DNA of 6,897 nt from Spirochaetia bacterium (lineage in GTDB: Bacteria; Spirochaetota; Spirochaetia; Treponematales; Breznakiellaceae), in the NCBI GenBank assembly GCA_026002595.1, contig BOBW01000085.1, forward strand, positions 1-6,897, in the 5' to 3' direction. Made by a program: the position numbers and the translations under genes. Below, piece after piece: positions 1 to 5,192 of the stretch. The first letter of the stretch is position 1. Every line of letters begins with the position of its first letter. The notes under the pieces are model-generated. The model made no database searches. It was not told where the DNA came from and was given only the letters and a program-made list of their open reading frames with translations.

Positions 1-364
1 CCACGGGACTCCGGCGGCCTGAGGCGTCGGAGTCCCCAAGTTCAAACTTCTGAAGCTCCATGCCGGTTACCCGGCCCTTGTCGTCGCCGAGGATTTTGTT
101 GGGGTTCCGCAGGAAGTCGAAGATGATCCCCTCTTCCATGGCGTGTTCCACCTCTTCCGCGCGGGCGGGCATTTCCTCACGGGTCCGGCGGTAGATCACA
201 TGGACCTGTTCCGCACCCAGCCGCAGGGCCATCCGGGCGGCGTCCATGGCCACGTTGCCTCCGCCGATAACCGCCGCGATCTTCGACCGGTACATGGGGG
301 TGGCGGCATTTCCGGCATCGTAGGCCTTCATCAGATTGGCCCATGTTGAATTTTTGTGAATCAT
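1..364 (-). pseudogene. gltD: 5'-truncated glutamate synthase small subunit-like oxidoreductase (GltD family), runs off the window
   Basis: The minus-strand frame read from the ATG at 364 to the window edge gives about 121 residues. From residue 10 they match the NAD(P)H-binding half of the glutamate synthase beta subunit: NLMKAY at 10-15, then the dinucleotide-binding loop AVIGGGNVAMDAAR at 31-44, then a YRRTREEMPARAEE stretch and a GDDKGRVTGMEL segment. In the family this subunit takes electrons from NADPH through FAD and Fe-S clusters to the large subunit that makes glutamate from glutamine and 2-oxoglutarate; related proteins serve other oxidoreductases. The N-terminal half, with the cysteine-rich Fe-S region and FAD site, is absent. 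The frame upstream (residues 1-9, and back to a stop at 442-440) does not resemble the family. The AGGA before the ATG sits only 3 bases away, a poor ribosome site. The segment is near 65% GC against about 48% just beyond it. I read it as a remnant. The homology is firm; loss of function is inferred, and the C-terminal end lies outside the window. Confidence 0.68.
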
Positions 365-455
365 ATATCCTGCAGGAGAAACAGAATTACTGTCGGCGAT
401 TGACGCGGTCCTGGTAGTTGCTTGTTTTCTGCCATTTTTTTATTGCAGTGTTAGC

Positions 456-478
456 CGCCAAACACGGATGTTTGGGCG
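456..478 (-). terminator. Hairpin directly after the nuclease-like gene, possible terminator or 3' stabiliser
   Basis: On the minus strand, two bases after the stop codon at 483-481, the RNA can fold into a perfect 7-bp stem, CCAAACA with UGUUUGG, around a UCCG loop. Two more pairs follow after a single bulged base at 476. UCCG belongs to the stable UNCG tetraloop class, though the closing pair here is A-U rather than C-G. No U-run follows; the next minus-strand bases are GCGGCTAACACTGC and then an A-run. It is therefore not a textbook intrinsic terminator. Its placement at the 3' end of the gene is what supports a role there. Confidence 0.4.
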
Positions 479-480
479 CC

Positions 481-1104
481 TCACCACTGGCGGGGAATAA
501 ATCCCGCAGGCGGCTTTACAAGATGTACAGATTCACCCGTTAATTCCAATACAAAAAAACCAACACTATAGGCATAAGCCTGTACATCAGGATCAACGGC
601 GCCGCCGGCCATTGCTCCAAGCAGTTTTTTACCTTTACATTCGGCGGGCGGGTACTTTACTATCAGATCCATCCGTTTCAGGTGATGATTAACCTCATCT
701 TTATCGTTCAATTCGCGCTTTACTTCAACAGGCATAACAAATTCACCGTTTGACAATAGTATATCTATATCGGTAAGAATACGGTCAGTTTCATCAAACA
801 AGGGTACACGCTGGTATGCGCGTCTGAAATTATAGGGATACGCATCGAACTTTTCCCATAATCTGGCGGCGATAAGCGTTTCGATGAGTTCCCCCATAGA
901 CCGGTTTAATCCGCCGACATTTTTTGACACTTTATCCACTCTCTCCGCCATTTTATCAACATTTGCCGTTGTTTGGTCAACACGCATTCCCATTTTTTCA
1001 ATGTATGCCGTTGTTTGATCGACTTGTGCCTGCGTTTTCATGATCGCCGCCCACACATCCTCAAAAGTGAGCCCCATCTGCGGTTGTTCCATTACATTAG
1101 CCAT
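481..1104 (-). CDS. Coiled-coil protein with PD-(D/E)XK nuclease-like domain, function unknown
   Basis: This is a complete 207-residue protein. Residues 1-25 are a short lead containing LTFEDVW. Residues 26-70 form a heptad-rich helix built from a 14-residue repeat (QVDQTTAYIEKMGM, RVDQTTANVDKMAE, RVDKVSKNVGGLNR), which should make a coiled coil and probably an oligomer. Residues 71-207 look like a PD-(D/E)XK fold: Glu73 in a GELIETL helix, Asp112 and Asp114 in TDIDIL, then Glu127 and Lys129 in PVEVK, which is the usual acidic and E-x-K metal site spacing. A hydrophobic strand with VGFFVLEL lies near residues 181-188. There is no signal peptide or membrane segment. The layout resembles the DUF3782-type group of restriction-endonuclease-like proteins, and I recall similar paralogues in treponemes; both are inference. 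The start at 1104 is preceded by a weak AGG; Met5 is the only close alternative. The gene is transcribed away from the pectin operon and nothing links it to that pathway. DNA cleavage is plausible but not shown. Confidence 0.85.
   Translation of the reverse strand: MANVMEQPQMGLTFEDVWAAIMKTQAQVDQTTAYIEKMGMRVDQTTANVDKMAERVDKVSKNVGGLNRSMGELIETLIAARLWEKFDAYPYNFRRAYQRVPLFDETDRILTDIDILLSNGEFVMPVEVKRELNDKDEVNHHLKRMDLIVKYPPAECKGKKLLGAMAGGAVDPDVQAYAYSVGFFVLELTGESVHLVKPPAGFIPRQW
923..1048 (-). repeat. 42-bp in-frame tandem repeat coding the coiled coil
   Basis: Two 42-base units start at 965 and 1007. They share an identical 11-base start (gccgttgtttg) and drift apart after that. A third, more degenerate unit fills 923-964. 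The period equals 14 codons, or two heptads, so the array lengthens the coiled coil without changing its register (VDQTTAxxxKMxxR repeats). It looks like in-frame duplication followed by divergence. Confidence 0.6.
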
Positions 1105-1118
1105 ATTTGCCTACGCTG

Positions 1119-1152
1119 ACTATAACATAGAACAAAAATCGCCATCGTACAA
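1119..1152 (-). promoter_or_regulatory. Candidate leftward promoter for the nuclease-like gene
   Basis: On the minus strand TTGTAC (1152-1147) and TATGTT (1129-1124) are separated by 17 bases, matching the consensus at 3 and 4 of 6 positions. Overlapping it is an extended -10, TGTTATAGT (1127-1119), with 5 of 6 positions in the hexamer. Either would put the transcript start within about 15 bases of the ATG at 1104, leaving almost no leader. This fits the weak ribosome site but also makes the prediction uncertain. Confidence 0.3.
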
Positions 1153-1307
1153 GCCTTTGCGTTTTTTCTTCAGAAATTTCAAATTCGAAAAAACCACAAG
1201 CTGCCTACTGATAGCACCACAACCCCCACAGACAGATTAATGGACGCTCCTTATGCGGCGTCTTTTCCCAAAGCTGCCTTCCGGCTGAATCCACTGAAAA
1301 TAGTATT

Positions 1308-1318
1308 GGTTGACAACC
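1308..1318 (+). promoter_or_regulatory. Small palindrome over the -35 box, candidate operator
   Basis: GGTTG-A-CAACC is an 11-base inverted repeat with perfect 5-bp arms, lying across the TTGACA hexamer. TATT (1304-1307) and AATA (1321-1324) could extend it, offset by two bases. A protein binding here would compete with polymerase. No regulator can be named from the sequence. An arm this short could also arise by chance from the TTGACA itself. Confidence 0.25.
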
Positions 1319-1338
1319 GGAATAAGATGCCCCATACT
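1310..1338 (+). promoter_or_regulatory. Sigma70-type promoter of the pectin operon
   Basis: A perfect TTGACA (1310-1315) is followed after 17 bases by CATACT (1333-1338), 4 of 6 matches to TATAAT. The expected start near 1345 leaves a leader of roughly 29 bases, ending in the AAGGGG ribosome site at 1362-1367, six bases before the ATG at 1374. It is the only strong promoter I can see ahead of the four-gene operon. The weak -10 with a perfect -35 suits a promoter that is assisted or repressed by a regulator. Confidence 0.55.
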
Positions 1339-1373
1339 TATCCTGTTATTATTCAATTTAAAAGGGGTGTTGT

Positions 1374-2534
1374 ATGAAACCGTATTCTGTGTATCCGCCG
1401 GAGCGTAAAAGTTTTCAGGACCGTATAAGCGGTGTTACCGTGTATCAGTTGACCGGTTACAAGGGGCATAGTGAACATCCCTATTTTACCGATGACGGAT
1501 GGTATGACAATGACCGGCGGATGCTTTTCGTTTCCGACCGGGATAATGTGCGTAATCTTTACAGTATCGAAATTGAAAGCGGGGAGCTTAGCCGCCTAAC
1601 CGATATGCCCGCGGTAGGGCCGAATATCGCCTGTCCCATGCACGTTAATCATGTACTCAATGAAACCTATTATCATTACAGGGGCTGTGTGTACGCGATT
1701 AACCTGGACACCCTTGAAACCCGTCCGCTCTATATTGTCCCCAGGGGTTTTAACTTTGGCGGTGCGCGCCCCACCGGGGACGGGAAATATGTGGTCGCCG
1801 GATTAACCGAGGATCTTTCCGCCTCCGTCAAGGCGAATCTAACCGCCGGTTATATTGGCTTTGAGGAGATCTTCGCCGCAAAGCCCGACTGCCGCATCGT
1901 CCGTATTAATGTTCAGGATAATACGGTGGATGAGGTATGGCAGGAAAAGTGCTGGGTTGGGCACATTAATCCTTCTTTGACGAGGGGAAACCTCTTGACC
2001 TTCTGCCATGAAGGCCCCTGGGGACTGGTGGATCACCGTATATGGGTGCTTGATTTGGATACGGGCAAGGCCCTGAAATTCCGGGAGCGCCGTGTTGAAA
2101 AGGAGATGGTCGGACACGAATACTGGTTTGCCGACGGCATTCATGTGGGCTATCAGGTACACCGGCCCGCCGGGGACAACAGCGATTCCTTCTTCGGTTT
2201 CGCCCTCTATGACGGGACCGGCGAAGTTGAGGCCCCCGCCGTCAGGGTGCCCGGACCGGATCACGTTCATTCCATAGGCTTTGACTTTGTGGTCAGCGAT
2301 ACGGGTAAATCGATCAAGGGGTACAAATACAACGGGAAAAGTTTTGACGGTCCCCGGATCATCACCATGCATGACGGCAGTTTTGACTGGGGCGCTCATC
2401 ATCCTCATCCCAGCATTACCAGGGACGGGAAGCACGTGGTGTATAACAGTACCGCTGCGGGTTATTGCAATATCTACATGACCGCCATTCCTGAAGATTT
2501 TTATGCCCTGCCTGAACTCAAGGTAGATAAATAA
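1374..2534 (+). CDS. ogl: Oligogalacturonate lyase, polysaccharide lyase family 22
   Basis: This 386-residue protein is close to the 388 residues typical of Ogl. It should be a seven-bladed beta-propeller that splits short (often unsaturated) oligogalacturonides by beta-elimination to 5-keto-4-deoxyuronate. No signal peptide is present (MKPYSVYPPERK), so it acts in the cytoplasm. Family hallmarks are in order: LFVSDRDNVRNLY (51-63), GHINPS (196-201), FCHEGPWGLVDHRIW (210-224), GHEYW with His248 matching the catalytic His242 of the Yersinia enzyme, DHVHS (296-300) for metal ligand His287, and HHPHPS with His343 and His345 for ligands His353 and His355. The fourth ligand, Gln350 in Yersinia, lines up with Gly340 here, so metal binding may differ. 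A good ribosome site (AAGGGG, 6 bases upstream) fixes the start. It is the first gene of the operon, 18 bases ahead of the GH105 gene. A related PL22 specificity cannot be excluded. Confidence 0.9.
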   Translation: MKPYSVYPPERKSFQDRISGVTVYQLTGYKGHSEHPYFTDDGWYDNDRRMLFVSDRDNVRNLYSIEIESGELSRLTDMPAVGPNIACPMHVNHVLNETYYHYRGCVYAINLDTLETRPLYIVPRGFNFGGARPTGDGKYVVAGLTEDLSASVKANLTAGYIGFEEIFAAKPDCRIVRINVQDNTVDEVWQEKCWVGHINPSLTRGNLLTFCHEGPWGLVDHRIWVLDLDTGKALKFRERRVEKEMVGHEYWFADGIHVGYQVHRPAGDNSDSFFGFALYDGTGEVEAPAVRVPGPDHVHSIGFDFVVSDTGKSIKGYKYNGKSFDGPRIITMHDGSFDWGAHHPHPSITRDGKHVVYNSTAAGYCNIYMTAIPEDFYALPELKVDK

Positions 2535-2552
2535 CAATAAACGGAGGTAGCT

Positions 2553-3665
2553 ATGTCATCCAATGAAAAGACTGATAAAACGGCGCTCGACTATGCCAAA
2601 ATGGGCGCGGATACGCTGATGCGCAAATTCACGGTGGAGGAATTGCCGCCCAAAAACCGCTTCCATTATCATCAAGGCGTATTCCTGTCCGGGGTGGAAC
2701 GGGTCTTTCTCCTCTCCGGTGATAAAAAGTATTACGACTATATCAAGGCCTGGGTTGACTATTATATTGATGAAAACGGGGATATCCGTTACTGCGATGT
2801 CCGCGAGTTTGACGATATGCAGCCTGCAATCCTGTTGTTTAATCTGTATAAAACCACCGGAGACGAACGGTATAAAAAGGTCCTTGATCGATTTGCGCCG
2901 ATCGTTGAACAGTGGCCCACCAATGCCCGCGGCGGCTTCTGGCATAAGTATCAGCATCCCAATCAGATGTGGCTGGACGGTCTCTACATGATAGGTCCCT
3001 ACAGCGTTATGTACGCCCATTATTTTGACAAGCCCTATTTTTGGGAAACGGTCTATCAGCAGATGAATCTGATGCGATGCAACATGACGGACGCGAAAAC
3101 CGGACTGCTCTATCACGCCTGGGACGATTCCAAAGTTATAGACTGGGCCGATAAAAAAACCGGGCTCTCCTCCGAATTCTGGGGACGGGCCATGGGCTGG
3201 TACGCGGTTGCCATCATGGATATCCTTGACTATATCCCCCAGGATCATCCCCGCAGGCAGGCGTTCATAAATGCGGAGCGTGATATTATCAACGCCCTTG
3301 TCCGCTTTCAGGACGGGGACACCGGTCTCTGGTATCAGGTGGTGGATAAGGGAGAAAAGCCGGAAAATTGGCTGGAGACATCCTGTTCGTCCCTGTATAC
3401 CTACGCGATTTCCAAGGCTATCAAGAAGGGACTTGTTCATAGGACCTATGAGAAATATATCCATAAGGCGTATCAGGGCGTGATCAAGTCCCTGCAATTT
3501 GAGGGTGACAATCTTATTGTTTCCAACATCTGTGTGGGTACAGGTTTGGGGGATTATCAATTCTATATCGATCGGCCCACCGTCCAGAACGATCTGCATG
3601 GTATGGGAGCGTTCCTGTTAATGTGTACGGAGTACTATGATACCTGCAAACGCATATCGGGATAA
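2553..3665 (+). CDS. GH105 unsaturated uronyl (rhamnogalacturonyl) hydrolase, YteR/YesR-like
   Basis: This 370-residue protein matches the length of Bacillus YteR (373). The fold expected is an (alpha/alpha)6 barrel, whose enzymes hydrate the 4,5-double bond of an unsaturated uronic acid at the non-reducing end and so release it. The active-site set of YteR is present with a constant one-residue offset: Asp87 in FDDMQP, His131 in GGFWHK, the key acid Asp142 in MWLDGLYM, His188 in YHAWDD, Arg212 and Trp216 in SEFWGRAMGWY. A family-typical NDLHGMGAFL lies near the C-terminus (346-355). No signal peptide is visible, so substrate must be imported. The start has a near-perfect GGAGGT (2543-2548) four bases upstream. 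Beside an oligogalacturonate lyase, unsaturated digalacturonate is as likely a substrate as unsaturated rhamnogalacturonan disaccharide; sequence alone does not decide, so I give no symbol. The next gene starts 15 bases after its stop. Confidence 0.92.
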   Translation: MSSNEKTDKTALDYAKMGADTLMRKFTVEELPPKNRFHYHQGVFLSGVERVFLLSGDKKYYDYIKAWVDYYIDENGDIRYCDVREFDDMQPAILLFNLYKTTGDERYKKVLDRFAPIVEQWPTNARGGFWHKYQHPNQMWLDGLYMIGPYSVMYAHYFDKPYFWETVYQQMNLMRCNMTDAKTGLLYHAWDDSKVIDWADKKTGLSSEFWGRAMGWYAVAIMDILDYIPQDHPRRQAFINAERDIINALVRFQDGDTGLWYQVVDKGEKPENWLETSCSSLYTYAISKAIKKGLVHRTYEKYIHKAYQGVIKSLQFEGDNLIVSNICVGTGLGDYQFYIDRPTVQNDLHGMGAFLLMCTEYYDTCKRISG

Positions 3666-3680
3666 TGCAATAGGGGTACA

Positions 3681-5192
3681 ATGTATACCGTTTTACTGGC
3701 GGATGATGAAAAAAGCGTTTTAGATATACTTATAAGCAGTATTTCATGGCATGCCCTGGGGGTTGATACGGTGCTCACCGCGTCTGACGGGGAAAAAGCC
3801 CTAGAGATCATAAAAAGCCGCCGTGTAGAGCTGTTGATTACCGATATTCGTATGCCTCGCATGGACGGTCTTGAACTTATCCGTAATGTGCGGTCCCTGT
3901 ATCCTGATGTTCACTGCATATTGCTCACCGCCTACAGCGAATTTTCCTATGCCAAAGAAGCTATTGCCCTTGGGGTGGAAAACTATCTGCTCAAGCCCGT
4001 CCCCAAAGAAGAGGTGGAGCAAACCGTAACCAAGGCGCTGGATAATATCTACAAACGGCATGAAAATTCAGAACGGCTGCTCCTTGACAATACCCTGCTG
4101 CGCTGGCTTTCAAGCAGCATTAACAGTGAAGAACTCAGCGATCGGGCGGCGCTGCTGGGAATTAACATCTATCTCCCCTGTTATTGTGTAATATGTATTG
4201 TCAAAAAAGATGAGAAGGCGCCGCTTTCGCCTTTCTGTTCCGCATGTATAGAAAGACTTTCCAAACAATACGAGGTGTATCACCTCTGGGATGATAATGG
4301 CCGGTATGTTTTAATACTGGGCGGAAAGGAAATCGAACAGGATGCATTGGAAAAAACGCTGGAAACAGCTGCGCTAGAGACAGATATGCGCTCCGCGGCA
4401 GCGGCGGTCGGAATTACCGTTCAGGAAGCAAATTCCCTCCCCGTAAGTTACATGATGGCCTGCGAAATCATCGAGCTTGCGGATACATCCTCCTCAGGGG
4501 TTGTGATGAAAAAGGAAATCAACATAAGCGGTTTCAGGGTTGATGTTCTTGCCGAGGAAGTACGGAAGCTCTTTTACGAAGACAGGAAAGAGGCGAAACA
4601 GGACGTGCATAAATTGCTCGCGGCGAAACTGTTTAAAGCTGAAGAAGAAAAGAATGCGCGGGAAAAGCTGTCTCTGCTTATGAAAACCTGTACAAAGGTA
4701 CTGCTTTCGGAGTTTCCCGCACAGACCCTTGTTCAGGGAAGGCTTTTTACCGATTGGCCCGGGTACGATGAAACGGCCGGTGAGGTTTCCGGCAAAGATC
4801 AATTCATTCCGGCAGCAGTGAAAGTGCTGGATCACGCAGAACAGGTTTTTAAAGCATTATTTGGAACTTTGAATCCAAAGATTCAGTATGCCATAAAGTA
4901 TATGCGTGCCAATATGGGGGAGGGCATTTCAATAAAACTGCTTTGCACAAAAAACGGAACGAATCCGGCGTATCTGGGGCAGATGTTCAAAACGGAAACG
5001 GGCTTCTTTTTTAATGATTATCTTACCCGTCTCCGTATTAACAGGTCTGTATATTTGCTCCATAATCCCGATAATAAGATAAAAGACATTGCCGCCCAGG
5101 TTGGTTTTTTCTCTTCCAGTTATTTTGAAAAGTGTTTTAAGAACCAAAAGGGTGTTTCCCCCCTGAAATACAGAATGGAATTCATGGCGTGA
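3681..5192 (+). CDS. Response regulator with AraC-type DNA-binding domain, YesN-like
   Basis: This is a complete 503-residue cytoplasmic transcription regulator. Residues 1-120 are a receiver domain: acidic pocket Asp8, Asp9 and Glu10 (LLADDE), phosphoacceptor Asp55 in LLITDIRMPRMDG, switch Thr83 and Lys105 (LLKPVP). Residues of roughly 130-395 are the long variable linker usual in YesN proteins, with charged helices around 300-335 (EEVRKLFYEDRKEAKQ and onward). Residues 398-503 are two AraC-type helix-turn-helix motifs, one at 418-441 (SYL-like PAYLGQMFK) and one at 467-498 (IKDIAAQVGFFSSSYF, then GVSPLKYR). All phosphorylation residues are intact. An AGGGG site at 3672-3676 precedes the ATG. 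The stop codon overlaps the kinase GTG by four bases, so the two are translationally coupled and almost certainly partners. It likely activates the upstream promoter and perhaps the transporter gene at 6862; the targets are inferred. Confidence 0.93.
   Translation: MYTVLLADDEKSVLDILISSISWHALGVDTVLTASDGEKALEIIKSRRVELLITDIRMPRMDGLELIRNVRSLYPDVHCILLTAYSEFSYAKEAIALGVENYLLKPVPKEEVEQTVTKALDNIYKRHENSERLLLDNTLLRWLSSSINSEELSDRAALLGINIYLPCYCVICIVKKDEKAPLSPFCSACIERLSKQYEVYHLWDDNGRYVLILGGKEIEQDALEKTLETAALETDMRSAAAAVGITVQEANSLPVSYMMACEIIELADTSSSGVVMKKEINISGFRVDVLAEEVRKLFYEDRKEAKQDVHKLLAAKLFKAEEEKNAREKLSLLMKTCTKVLLSEFPAQTLVQGRLFTDWPGYDETAGEVSGKDQFIPAAVKVLDHAEQVFKALFGTLNPKIQYAIKYMRANMGEGISIKLLCTKNGTNPAYLGQMFKTETGFFFNDYLTRLRINRSVYLLHNPDNKIKDIAAQVGFFSSSYFEKCFKNQKGVSPLKYRMEFMA

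Noticed and set aside
143..349. Plus-strand open frame of 68 codons at the left edge
   Set aside because: The minus strand there encodes the conserved NAD(P)H-binding half of a GltD-like protein; the plus frame is a GC-rich shadow.
368..377. Ten-base palindrome TCCTGCAGGA
   Set aside because: Too short and isolated to assign as an attachment or operator site; no second copy was seen near the other end of the nuclease-like gene.
1040..1240. Plus-strand open frame of 66 codons in the divergent intergenic region
   Set aside because: It overlaps the nuclease-like gene's 5' end antisense, has no ribosome site, and its peptide is low-complexity without known motifs.
1243..1266. GACGC...GCGTC inverted repeat followed by TTTT, terminator-like
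   Set aside because: Only five stem pairs around a ten-base loop, and no plus-strand gene ends upstream of it, so a terminator is not supported.
1839..2537. Long antisense open frame opposite the lyase gene (232 codons)
   Set aside because: It lies wholly against a gene with clear family motifs, shows no recognisable domain, and has the look of a codon-bias shadow.
2556..3599. Very long antisense open frame opposite the GH105 gene (347 codons)
   Set aside because: Striking length, but the opposite strand carries a full GH105 active-site set; the antisense peptide has no recognisable motif and no ribosome site was evident.
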